Of a stretch of DNA of 64,000 nt, positions 49,624 through 60,043 are shown piece by piece (the stretch's first letter is position 1; every line of letters begins with the position of its first letter). The stretch is from Aestuariibaculum suncheonense (GTDB taxonomy: Bacteria > Bacteroidota > Bacteroidia > Flavobacteriales > Flavobacteriaceae): assembly GCF_014596935.1 (NCBI RefSeq), contig NZ_JACVXC010000003.1:496001-560000 (forward strand), given 5' to 3'. Below the pieces are notes generated by a model. It saw only the letters and a list, made by a program, of their open reading frames with translations. It did not search any database and was not told the origin of the DNA. The position numbers and the translations under genes were made by a program.

Positions 49624-50565
49624 TTAAAGATTTTTTAAATTCTGTTTAGCTTCTTCAAATTCTAAAACGATTTCCTTTACAATAGTAGCCACAGGTTTTA
49701 TGTCATGAATGAGTCCTGCTATCTGGCCAATTTCAAGTTCGCCTTCTTCCAAATCGCCTTCAAACATCCCCCGTTTGGCTCTGGCACGCCCTAACAAGGT
49801 TTTTAAATCTTCAACCGATGGCGATTGTTTGTAAAGTTCCTGAACATCGTTATAAAACTTGTTCTTTATCAAACGTACAGGTGCTAATTCTTTTAAGGTA
49901 AGTTGTGTATCTCCTTCTTTAGCATCCACTACCAATTGCTTAAATGCGTGATGTGCCGAGCTTTCTTCACTTGCCACGAAACGACTTCCTACTTGTACAC
50001 CATCGGCTCCTAAAACCATGGTCGCTAACATGGATTTTCCTGTTGCAATCCCTCCTGCTGCAATTAATGGAATCCTAATTTGCTCTTTAACCATAGGGAT
50101 TAGAGTTAACGTTGTGGTTTCATCTCTACCGTTATGCCCTCCAGCCTCAAAACCTTCCGCAACAATAGCATCTACTCCGGCCTCCTGTGCTTTTAAAGCA
50201 AACTTTACGCTACTTACGACATGCACGACCGTAATGCCTCGTTCTTGTAACCAAGATGTCCAGGTTTTCGGATTTCCAGCCGAAGTAAAAACAATTTTTA
50301 CGCCTTCTTCCACAATAATATTCATAATGTCTTCTATGTTCGGATACAACATGGGGACATTGACTCCAAAAGGTTTATCAGTAGCCTGCTTACATTTTTG
50401 AATATGCTCGCGCAAAACATCCGGATACATAGAACCAGCCCCGATTAAACCTAAAATTCCGGCGTTACTAGCTGCGGAAGCCAATCGCCAGCCACTATTC
50501 CAAACCATACCCGCCTGAACAATGGGGTATTTAATCTGGAATAATTCAGTTATTCTATTCGACAT
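49624..50565 (-). CDS. Nitronate monooxygenase family (2-nitropropane dioxygenase-like) FMN enzyme
   Basis: The 313-residue TIM-barrel protein starts with IKYPIVQAGMVWNSGWRLASAASNAG. It shows AQEAGVDAIVAEGFEAGGHNGRD, where the His of the AGGH motif is the usual base, and LIAAGGIATGKSMLATMVLGADGVQVGSRFVASEE, the FMN phosphate site. It oxidises nitronates or acts as an enoyl reductase-like FMN protein. Its ATG overlaps the stop codon of the upstream protease gene by one base. Confidence 0.92.
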   Translation of the reverse strand: MSNRITELFQIKYPIVQAGMVWNSGWRLASAASNAGILGLIGAGSMYPDVLREHIQKCKQATDKPFGVNVPMLYPNIEDIMNIIVEEGVKIVFTSAGNPKTWTSWLQERGITVVHVVSSVKFALKAQEAGVDAIVAEGFEAGGHNGRDETTTLTLIPMVKEQIRIPLIAAGGIATGKSMLATMVLGADGVQVGSRFVASEESSAHHAFKQLVVDAKEGDTQLTLKELAPVRLIKNKFYNDVQELYKQSPSVEDLKTLLGRARAKRGMFEGDLEEGELEIGQIAGLIHDIKPVATIVKEIVLEFEEAKQNLKNL

Positions 50566-52169
50566 TATTGTTTGATTATTTTGAGTGTGATTATTTGTGT
50601 TGCTCCGTTTATTTTTAATACATAAAGTCCTTTTGATAATGAAGACAAGTCCACTTGATTATCTTCGGAAGAGACCGAAGTTTGTTTGATTAATTTCCCC
50701 AATACATCATAAAAGGAAACGGCGTAGTTTTGAGTTGAATCGGGTAATTGAAAATGAACTAAATCCTTTACCGGATTGGGAAAAACCTGTATGGAATTAA
50801 TTTCATCTTTATGAAGTGATAATACGTTATTTAATGCTGCGAATAAATTTGGAATGCCGTAACCTAACTGATAATCTGGCATACTATATTGCGATGCCGA
50901 TTCGCGCACCAATTTCATAATTTCAGCATTGGTCTTATCATATAAGGCCTGCCACAGACACGTAATACCACCCGCCAAAACAGGTGAACTAAACGAGGTT
51001 CCGTTAACGCTAGCAAGAGTATTGTTTTCTGTTATTACAGCACTCCCCAAACCCTGAGCTACAACATCAGGTTTTTGTGTGGGTTGCACCGGACTTCCAA
51101 CAGAACTAAAACTCGCATAATTCCCGGAAGCATCCACTGCACCAATAGAAAACACATTAGGAGAATCTGCTGGTGCATTAACCCCATTGGTTCCTTCGTT
51201 TCCTGCCGAATTTATCAACAACAAGCCTTTTTCAAAAGCGATATTCGCCCCTTTCGTTATATAAATACTTTTTCCGTCATATTCAGCAGCTGAATAATTA
51301 TAATTTAAATTGTCATAAAAGGCTCCATAACCCAAAGACGTATTTATGACATCAACACCCAGACTATCGGCTCTTTCAGCAGCCTCCACCCAATAACTTT
51401 CTTCTACCGGATTTTCATTTGGACCATCTTCAGTAATGAATAAATAATAAGATGCATCAGGAGCTGTGCCGACGTACTGATTTTCAATATAACCAGCCAT
51501 AGTGCTTAACACTAATGTACCATGATTACTTGTTGTATTTGTGTAAACATCAACATCGCGATTCACAAAATCGTAAGTTCCTAAAATACCATTCGCATCC
51601 CTTAGTCTTTGAAAACCACCAATAGAATTCACACCGGGATAACCTGCATCCATAACCGCAATAGTCATGCCTGTACCGGAATAATCGGCTAAATGCAAAT
51701 CGTTTGCATTAATCATACTTACCTGATTCTCCGAAGTACCGTATTCAAAAGCTGTAGCCAAAGATTCCAACTTACTTATCTCCTTTGGTTTGGCTATTTT
51801 AGACGTATTAAGGCTCTTATTTGCAAAATCGATATAATCGACAAAAGTATAATTCGATTTTAAATTCAAAATATCGGCTTGACTACCACGAACATGAACA
51901 GCATTAAACCATTTCGATTTCGCCATGACCGTTATACCGGTTGCAATCTTAATTTGACTGATGTAAGCCTCGTTAACCGGAATGTCGCGTTCATCAATAA
52001 TCACACCATGTCTGACTTTTCTATCAATTGCTTTTTGAGTTAAAAAACCCGAAGGTGTGCTAACATTATAGGTAGTTCCTTTATCGGTAAGATATACCCA
52101 CGCATCCTGTTGTGCCCAAACTGTGAATGAATAGCCAAACAGCAAAAAGAAGAGTAGGTGATTTTTCAT
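50565..52169 (-). CDS. Subtilisin-like S8 serine protease with T9SS sorting domain
   Basis: The 534-residue protein has a signal peptide (to VWAQ), then a prodomain. The S8 catalytic triad is visible at D174 (VMDAG), H216 (SNHGT) and S392 (NGTSFSSP), with N324-like oxyanion residue in SAGNEG. The last ~75 residues are a type A T9SS domain (INSIQVFPNPVKDLVHFQL...GLYVLKINGATQIITLKIIK), so it should be secreted to the cell surface by the type IX system. A hairpin (GCAGTAA/TTACTGC) lies just before its start, 26 bases after mnmA. Confidence 0.95.
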   Translation of the reverse strand: MKNHLLFFLLFGYSFTVWAQQDAWVYLTDKGTTYNVSTPSGFLTQKAIDRKVRHGVIIDERDIPVNEAYISQIKIATGITVMAKSKWFNAVHVRGSQADILNLKSNYTFVDYIDFANKSLNTSKIAKPKEISKLESLATAFEYGTSENQVSMINANDLHLADYSGTGMTIAVMDAGYPGVNSIGGFQRLRDANGILGTYDFVNRDVDVYTNTTSNHGTLVLSTMAGYIENQYVGTAPDASYYLFITEDGPNENPVEESYWVEAAERADSLGVDVINTSLGYGAFYDNLNYNYSAAEYDGKSIYITKGANIAFEKGLLLINSAGNEGTNGVNAPADSPNVFSIGAVDASGNYASFSSVGSPVQPTQKPDVVAQGLGSAVITENNTLASVNGTSFSSPVLAGGITCLWQALYDKTNAEIMKLVRESASQYSMPDYQLGYGIPNLFAALNNVLSLHKDEINSIQVFPNPVKDLVHFQLPDSTQNYAVSFYDVLGKLIKQTSVSSEDNQVDLSSLSKGLYVLKINGATQIITLKIIKQ

Positions 52170-52195
52170 TGCAGCAGTAATTTAGTTACTGCAAT

Positions 52196-53383
52196 TTACG
52201 AAATTACCCCAGAACCTACTAACTCATCATTTAAATACCAAGCTGCAAACTGCCCTTCGGTAATTGCCGATTGAAACGCTTCAAACTCGACATATAAACC
52301 ACTGCTTACTTTATGCAAAGTAGCCCTTTGTAATGGCTGTCTGTAACGAATTCTTGCCATGACTTCCATAGTTTCATCGGTTTCTAAAGCTAAATCGGTG
52401 CGTATCCAGTGTAATTCTTCGTTACTAATAAACAATGCTTTTTTTAATAATCCCGGATGCTCTTTTCCTTGACCTGTATAAATTACATTTTCTTCAACAT
52501 CGGTATCAATAACAAATAGCGGTTCAACGGTACCTCCAACACCTAAACCTTTACGCTGCCCCTTAGTAAAATAATGCGCCCCTTGATGTTTACCAACTAC
52601 TTTTCCGTAGTCTACTTTATAATCGATTTTACGAGATAAATATTCCAGTTTTCCTTCTTCTGAATGGAATTCGGGTATTTCCGTTTTAAAAATATCCTGC
52701 TCTCTTGATACTTCAACAATTACACCTTCTTTAGGTTTTAATTGCTGTTGAAGAAAGTCTGGCAATTTCACTTTTCCTATGAAACATAAACCTTGAGAAT
52801 CTTTCTTTTCCGCAGTTACCAAATCTAATTTAGTAGCAATTTCACGTACCTGAGGTTTTGTTAATTCGCCAATTGGGAACAACGACTTTGCCAATTGTTC
52901 TTGCGATAACTGACATAGAAAATACGACTGATCCTTATTATTATCGACACCGGCTAAAAGCTGATAGACTTCTTTTCCTTCTTTTTCGATGGTTCCTTTT
53001 CTACAATAATGACCAGTTGCCACATAATCGGCTCCTAAACCCAAAGCGATATCCATAAAAACATCGAATTTAATCTCACGGTTACACAACACATCAGGGT
53101 TAGGCGTACGGCCTTTTTCGTATTCTTTAAACATATAATCGACAATGCGCTCTTTATACTGTTCGCTTAAATCGACCGTTTGAAAAGGAATTCCTAATTT
53201 CTCAGCAACAAGCATCGCATCATTACTATCGTCTAACCAAGGACATTCATTTGAAATGGTTACAGAATCGTCATGCCAATTCTTCATAAACAAGCCAATA
53301 ACCTCATAACCTTGCTCCTGTAACAAATACGCAGCAACACTCGAATCTACACCTCCTGAAAGTCCTATAATAACTCGTTTCAT
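52196..53383 (-). CDS. mnmA: tRNA-specific 2-thiouridylase MnmA
   Basis: The 395-residue protein has the PP-loop [15 protein letters not shown] near the N-terminus, then FMKNW. The catalytic Cys pair lies in [13 protein letters not shown] and [10 protein letters not shown], with the C-terminal beta barrel following. It adds sulfur to U34 of Lys, Glu and Gln tRNAs. It is the first gene of a minus-strand run with the T9SS protease and nitronate monooxygenase genes, 26 bases upstream of the protease. Confidence 0.97.
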   Translation of the reverse strand: MKRVIIGLSGGVDSSVAAYLLQEQGYEVIGLFMKNWHDDSVTISNECPWLDDSNDAMLVAEKLGIPFQTVDLSEQYKERIVDYMFKEYEKGRTPNPDVLCNREIKFDVFMDIALGLGADYVATGHYCRKGTIEKEGKEVYQLLAGVDNNKDQSYFLCQLSQEQLAKSLFPIGELTKPQVREIATKLDLVTAEKKDSQGLCFIGKVKLPDFLQQQLKPKEGVIVEVSREQDIFKTEIPEFHSEEGKLEYLSRKIDYKVDYGKVVGKHQGAHYFTKGQRKGLGVGGTVEPLFVIDTDVEENVIYTGQGKEHPGLLKKALFISNEELHWIRTDLALETDETMEVMARIRYRQPLQRATLHKVSSGLYVEFEAFQSAITEGQFAAWYLNDELVGSGVIS

Positions 53384-53584
53384 CAGTCTTAAAATTTCCT
53401 TTAAAAATTACACTTTGTACACATTGTACGATTTCATTTTCTTGAAATGAGGGCACAAAGATACACATATTTATCCTTTAATATCGTACTATAAGATACA
53501 TATCAAATTCCCTAAACAATTATCTTGTTTAAACTTTTATGCAAAAAGTTAAACTAGATTAATATTTTTTGTTTAATCATTTAG

Positions 53585-53592
53585 TATATTTG
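53585..53592 (+). promoter_or_regulatory. -7 box (TATATTTG) for the fasciclin gene
   Basis: A perfect TAnnTTTG match ends 26 nt before the ATG. A TTTTTTG lies only 13 nt upstream, shorter than the usual spacing, so the -33 element is doubtful. Confidence 0.45.
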
Positions 53593-53618
53593 TTAAACAA
53601 ATTAAAATCCTGACGAAA

Positions 53619-54593
53619 ATGAAAAACTTAAAAACCTTAAAAGTACTTATGTTATTATTGGCTGTAATTGTATTTTCATCGTGTAGTGACGATGATGATG
53701 ACAAAATGCAAAAGCCTTTAAACATTGTTGAAATTGCTCAAGCCACTCCAGAATTAAGTCTTTTGGTGGAAGCTGTTGTTAAAGCCGATTTAGTAGACGC
53801 GCTCTCTGCTGCTGGCGACAAAACCGTTCTAGCTCCGACTAACACCGCATTCACTGCGTTTTTATCTGCAAAAGGTTTTGCTTCGTTAGACGCAGTACCT
53901 ACAAATGTTCTAACTCAAATTCTTTTGAATCACGTTATTGGCGGTTCAAATATCATGTCTTCTGACCTGATTGGAAACATGGGATACACTAACACCCTAG
54001 CTGATGGCCCAAATAACACAAAACTAAGTCTATATTACAACGGAACTTCTGGAGTGATGTTTAATGGTAGCTCTTCGGTAACTGTTCCTGACATTAAAGC
54101 CTCTAACGGAATTATACACGTTGTGAATGGTGTTATCGATTTACCAACCATAGCTACATTTGCAACATCAAACGCAGCATTATCGACTTTGGTTGATGTT
54201 CTAGCTTACGCCGATACAGGAATGCCTACGGTGCCATATATTGAAACCGTATCGAATCCGAACGCAGGACCGTTTACTGTATTTGCTCCAACAAACGATG
54301 CCTTTGTTTCTTTACTAGCAGAATTAAATGTTAGTGCTTTAACTGATATAGCTACCGATACTGTTGATGCTGTTTTATTACATCATATTGTGAATGCCAA
54401 CTTGCAATCTTCGCAATTAGTAAGTGGAACTGTCACTACACTTGGAGGCGACATTACCGCAGATGCCTCAGCTTTTACTTTAACTGATTCCAATGGTAGG
54501 GTGAGTAATATTGTGACTTCGTTAGTTGATATCCAAGCCACTAATGGTGTGGTACACGTTATAGATAAAGTTATTTTATTTCCTCTGAACTAA
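53619..54593 (+). CDS. Fasciclin (FAS1) domain lipoprotein
   Basis: The 324-residue protein has a lipoprotein signal (LLLAVIVFSSC) followed by SDDDDDK, a strong acidic surface-export pattern. Two FAS1 domains follow: about 35-180 (with TVLAPTNTAFTAFLS and NGIIHVVNGVIDLP) and about 180-324 (with FTVFAPTNDAFVSLLAEL and NGVVHVIDKVILFP). It is probably an outer-surface adhesion or matrix protein. It has its own promoter-like box and a terminator downstream. Confidence 0.93.
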   Translation: MKNLKTLKVLMLLLAVIVFSSCSDDDDDKMQKPLNIVEIAQATPELSLLVEAVVKADLVDALSAAGDKTVLAPTNTAFTAFLSAKGFASLDAVPTNVLTQILLNHVIGGSNIMSSDLIGNMGYTNTLADGPNNTKLSLYYNGTSGVMFNGSSSVTVPDIKASNGIIHVVNGVIDLPTIATFATSNAALSTLVDVLAYADTGMPTVPYIETVSNPNAGPFTVFAPTNDAFVSLLAELNVSALTDIATDTVDAVLLHHIVNANLQSSQLVSGTVTTLGGDITADASAFTLTDSNGRVSNIVTSLVDIQATNGVVHVIDKVILFPLN

Positions 54594-54630
54594 TATTGAT
54601 TGGTTAGTAGTTTTAAATCTTTATTAGAAA

Positions 54631-54660
54631 AAAACCTCCTTAGCTTACTAAGGAGGTTTT
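54631..54660. terminator. Bidirectional terminator between convergent genes
   Basis: AAAACCTCCTTA and TAAGGAGGTTTT form a perfect 12-bp stem with a 6-nt loop. It is A-rich on the left and T-rich on the right, so it can serve both the fasciclin gene and the convergent YwqK-like gene. Confidence 0.85.
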
Positions 54661-54665
54661 ATGTT

Positions 54666-55337
54666 TTAATCGAAATTTTTCTGTTCTTTTAAATTTCCAT
54701 TCTCGTAATATTTCCAAATTCCGGATTTTTGTCCCTGCTTAAACTGGCCTTCTACTTCTGCTGTTCCATCAAGAGCATAAACAACATACTTTCCGTCCAT
54801 AACACCATTTACATAATGCGACCGATTAATTAGTTTATTGCTTTCTGAATATGACAAAGCCTCGCCATCTAACACGCCGGCTTTGTAGTTTTGTTTTTCG
54901 GCCATAACACCATTTTCATAATACACAACACGTTCACCTTCCAGCTCGCCTTTTAAGTTATAATGCTCCAGAATTAAAAGATTATTATTGTTCTTCTGAT
55001 AATATTTCCATTCACCAATATATAGTTTACCGTTCATTTTCCCTTCACTTATCACTTTTCCTGTCGACCCATAAAAGGTGACTTCGGCAATATTGGTTTG
55101 CGGATTAAACTTTTTCGTTGCTGTTAAAACCGCTTTATTTTTGATGTTTTTATAGAATTTAAAAAGTCCGGTTTCTTTGCCATGGGTAAATTCTCCCTCG
55201 TAGCGCAACACATTAGTACCATCGAAATTCTTTTTCCAGATGCCATCGCGTTTTCCATTAGCATCTAATTGATTGATGCTTTGTGCTGAAACGAAAGATG
55301 TTATGAATAAAACTAAAGTGAGATGTAATAATTTCAT
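54666..55337 (-). CDS. YwqK-like MORN-repeat secreted protein
   Basis: The 223-residue protein has a signal peptide (ITSFVSAQ). About eight short repeats of the GxWKxYYxNGxLxxExxYxNG kind follow (GIWKKNFDGTNVLRYEGEFTHGK, GEWKYYQKNNN, GIWKYYENGNLKEQKNF). MORN-type repeats form a beta sheet that binds proteins or membranes. Database labels call some of these 'antitoxins', but there is no toxin partner here. It is monocistronic. Confidence 0.88.
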   Translation of the reverse strand: MKLLHLTLVLFITSFVSAQSINQLDANGKRDGIWKKNFDGTNVLRYEGEFTHGKETGLFKFYKNIKNKAVLTATKKFNPQTNIAEVTFYGSTGKVISEGKMNGKLYIGEWKYYQKNNNNLLILEHYNLKGELEGERVVYYENGVMAEKQNYKAGVLDGEALSYSESNKLINRSHYVNGVMDGKYVVYALDGTAEVEGQFKQGQKSGIWKYYENGNLKEQKNFD

Positions 55338-55426
55338 AATTCTAAATTTAATTATAGTAGATTTTGAGGTTATTGAATTAACTACAAAACAACGAAAGTA
55401 TTGCTTTTACTCCTATTTTAAAAACA

Positions 55427-55459
55427 AAAAAGCTGCCATAAAATTATGGCAGCTTTTTA
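55427..55459 (-). terminator. Terminator after yidC
   Basis: AAAAAGCTGCCATA and TATGGCAGCTTTTT form a near-perfect 14-bp stem with a 4-nt loop and T-runs, 18 bases beyond the yidC stop codon. Confidence 0.85.
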
Positions 55460-55475
55460 ATATAATTACAAATAA

Positions 55476-57371
55476 TTATTTGCGTTTTTGTTGCATTTGC
55501 TTTTGTTTTTCAGCTTCTTCCATCATTTGCTTCATCTTTTGCTGAAAACGACTCTCCTTCTTAGGTTTCTTTTTATTTTCCTGAATTTGAGCGTGAATTT
55601 TATCTTCATCAAGAATGAAATTCTTAATCACTAAAATAATACCAATACTAATTAAGTTAGAAATAAAGTAATATAAACTTAATCCTGACGCATAGTTGTT
55701 GAAGAAGAATAACATCATGATTGGTGAGAAATACATCATGTACTTCATCATTTTACCCATATCAGGCATACCTTCTTGCTGTGGCTGTGTTGCCATTTGT
55801 TGCCCCGTTGTTAAACGCATATAGAAAAAGATAGCTATAGACGCTAATAACGGGAATAAACTTACGTGATCGCCGTAAAACGGAATCTTAAATGGCAATT
55901 CTGCAATGGTATCGTAAGACGATAAATCTTCTGCCCATAAGAAACTTTTTTGACGTAAATCGAAAGCCGATGGGAAAAACTGGAACAGCGCATAGAATAC
56001 CGGTAATTGTATTAACGCTGGTAAACATCCTGCCATTGGGCTCGCTCCTGCCTTAGTTTGTAACGCTAAGGTTTCTTGCTGCGCTTTCATTTTATTGTCT
56101 TTGTACTTTTCACGAATCTCATCTAATTCCGGCTTTAAAATTTTCATTTTAGCCTGAGATAAGAATTGCTTGTATTGTACAAACGACATGATTAATTTAA
56201 TAGAAATCGTCATAACAATAATAGCAATACCGTATGGTAAGAAGCTACTTAGGAAAGCGAAGAACGGAATGAATAAGTAACGGTTAATCCAACCGAAAAT
56301 ACCCCATCCTAACGGAACAATCTCATCTAAATTTCTGTCGTATTTATTTAATATTTTGTAATCACTTGGTCCGTAATACCAATCCATAGACTGACTTAAC
56401 TCACCTCCTTTTAACTGTAAAGGCATTTTAGCAGTGAAGGCTTTCGTGTAAACCGTATCAATATCCTCGTCTTGAACTAAGTTACGAGACTCTAAAGTTG
56501 CTATTTTAATTGGCTCATCTGATAATAATACCGAGGTAAAGAAGTGCTGTTTGAAAGCTACATAGGTAACATCTTCAGCCGTATCATCACTTAATTCACG
56601 TTGCCCTAAATAGTTGTCTTTACCATCTTCGTACTCGTACACCATTTCGGTATAACGATTTTCATAAGAAATACTTTTTGCGTGACGATAGGTTTTTAAA
56701 TTCCAGTCTAAATTAATCTCTTGAGAAGCATTAATAACTTCACTTAAGCCTTGAGAACGGATAGTGAAATTCATCATATAATCACCATCTTTTAACTCGT
56801 AACGGTATTCTAAATACTTAGATTCAGACACTTTAAGTTTCATAGAAACCACCGTAACATCTCCATTTTTTGTGATGGTTGGTGCAAAAATTAAATCTTT
56901 AGTGTTTAATATTCTGCTGTCGGTTGTACCGAAATTGATATTAAAAGAGGCATTGTTATCTTTTACTATGTAGACAGGATTTCCTTTGAAATCTACAAAT
57001 TCTTTTAATCGTACTTCTGAAAGATATCCTCCTTTATTGCTAAACTTTAAAGCTAATAAATCGCTTTCTACTAAAGTTTCTTCATTTGAAGTATTAACTG
57101 CAGAATAGGCAAAAGCGCCTAATTTATTTTTTAATGCAATTAATTTTAAGGAATCGGATACTGATCCTGCCGAAAAATCTTCGGCTGCCTCTACAAACGA
57201 AGCGTCCTTTTCTTTAGCTTTTTTCTCAGCTACTACCTGTTCCTGCTTTGCCTTTTCTTGTGCTTCAAGTTCTTCAGGCGTTGGCTGGTTTTTCCAAAGC
57301 ATGAACATTAAAATTCCGAAAATAAGTATAAAACCTACTATCGAATTAAGATCTAATTTTTTTTCTTCCAT
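55476..57371 (-). CDS. yidC: Membrane protein insertase YidC
   Basis: The 631-residue protein begins with a membrane helix (SIVGFILIFGILMFMLW). A large periplasmic domain (about 90-350) follows, then the conserved insertase core with five helices (IFGWINRYLFIPFFAFLSSFLPYGIAIIVMTISIKLIM, LPALIQLPVFYALFQFF, FSPIMMLFFFNNYASGLSLYYFISN). It ends in a basic Lys-rich tail. It inserts and folds inner-membrane proteins, alone or with SecYEG. It follows pyrG on the same strand after 77 bases. Confidence 0.97.
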   Translation of the reverse strand: MEEKKLDLNSIVGFILIFGILMFMLWKNQPTPEELEAQEKAKQEQVVAEKKAKEKDASFVEAAEDFSAGSVSDSLKLIALKNKLGAFAYSAVNTSNEETLVESDLLALKFSNKGGYLSEVRLKEFVDFKGNPVYIVKDNNASFNINFGTTDSRILNTKDLIFAPTITKNGDVTVVSMKLKVSESKYLEYRYELKDGDYMMNFTIRSQGLSEVINASQEINLDWNLKTYRHAKSISYENRYTEMVYEYEDGKDNYLGQRELSDDTAEDVTYVAFKQHFFTSVLLSDEPIKIATLESRNLVQDEDIDTVYTKAFTAKMPLQLKGGELSQSMDWYYGPSDYKILNKYDRNLDEIVPLGWGIFGWINRYLFIPFFAFLSSFLPYGIAIIVMTISIKLIMSFVQYKQFLSQAKMKILKPELDEIREKYKDNKMKAQQETLALQTKAGASPMAGCLPALIQLPVFYALFQFFPSAFDLRQKSFLWAEDLSSYDTIAELPFKIPFYGDHVSLFPLLASIAIFFYMRLTTGQQMATQPQQEGMPDMGKMMKYMMYFSPIMMLFFFNNYASGLSLYYFISNLISIGIILVIKNFILDEDKIHAQIQENKKKPKKESRFQQKMKQMMEEAEKQKQMQQKRK

Positions 57372-57448
57372 GAATTCTGTTTATATCTATATAATACGTA
57401 AGGTTGTTAGCTAAAACCAACAACCTTATAGCAATAAGCTCACCAATA

Positions 57449-59403
<1,955 letters not shown>

Positions 59404-59799
59404 ATGACTATTGAAAACACTGAAACCTTTTTAATAAAGTTTGGTTACAACTTTACTCGAGACAATAATGAATTAATGGTACAGATGCCTTTATCACAAT
59501 ATATCTCGTTGGATTTCGCTCAGGATGAAGCTATTCATATTTCAAATAAATTAAATTCCTGGAATTACCTGACAGGATTCATAAAAATGGAGCTAAAACA
59601 TGCCTTTATATTCAACCTTATTTTAGGCGTTGTTATTAGTTATGGCATATCGTTTTACGACACAAAACTAGGTTTAGGCATTTTTATTGCATCTTCGATA
59701 TGGTCTATTATATGGACCTTGACCTACAAAGAAAGAAGCGATCGCTTCAAGCAATTTTTGTTAAAGTGGAGTCAGCAGTACTCTAAAGTTACGGTTTAG
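59404..59799 (+). CDS. Small membrane protein, function unknown
   Basis: The 131-residue product has a soluble N-terminal part (about 1-65) with ETFLIKFGYNFTRDNNELMVQMPLSQYI. Two membrane helices follow (AFIFNLILGVVISYGISFY and LGLGIFIASSIWSIIWTLTY), then a short basic end. I do not recognise a family. It is convergent with the DUF3820 gene, overlapping its end by 11 bases. Confidence 0.65.
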   Translation: MTIENTETFLIKFGYNFTRDNNELMVQMPLSQYISLDFAQDEAIHISNKLNSWNYLTGFIKMELKHAFIFNLILGVVISYGISFYDTKLGLGIFIASSIWSIIWTLTYKERSDRFKQFLLKWSQQYSKVTV

Positions 59800-60019
59800 G
59801 GTACTGCTTTCTTATGTTTCGAATTAAATCTTCCAATCCGTTTAATTTTAACTCGTACACTTGCGTAAGCATATCACCCAGTTTTCCTTTTGGAAAACCT
59901 TTTTGATGGTACCAAACAATGTAGTGCTCAGGTAAATCTATTAAGTAGCGATCTTTATACTTTCCGTATGGCATTTTAGTATGCGCTAAGTCTATTAAAA
60001 ACCTGTTATCTGCAAGCAT
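59789..60019 (-). CDS. DUF3820 family small protein
   Basis: The 76-residue protein has the family pattern FLIDLAHTKMPYGKYKDRYLIDLPEHYIVWYHQKGFPKGKLGDMLTQVYELKLNGLEDLIRNI. The MPYGKYKDR and WYHQKGFPKG segments are near-invariant in homologues. Its role is not known. It lies 24 bases after the LysM/periplasmic-binding gene on the same strand. Confidence 0.92.
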   Translation of the reverse strand: MLADNRFLIDLAHTKMPYGKYKDRYLIDLPEHYIVWYHQKGFPKGKLGDMLTQVYELKLNGLEDLIRNIRKQYPKP

Positions 60020-60043
60020 AAAGATGTTTTCTGATGTCGTAGA

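Noticed and set aside
50018-50401. 127-codon plus-strand frame inside the nitronate monooxygenase gene
   Set aside because: It is antisense to a well-conserved enzyme, with no start context or family.
54666-55337. YwqK-like protein as a toxin-antitoxin system
   Set aside because: No toxin gene lies next to it and the protein is secreted MORN-repeat type, so the database label does not fit.
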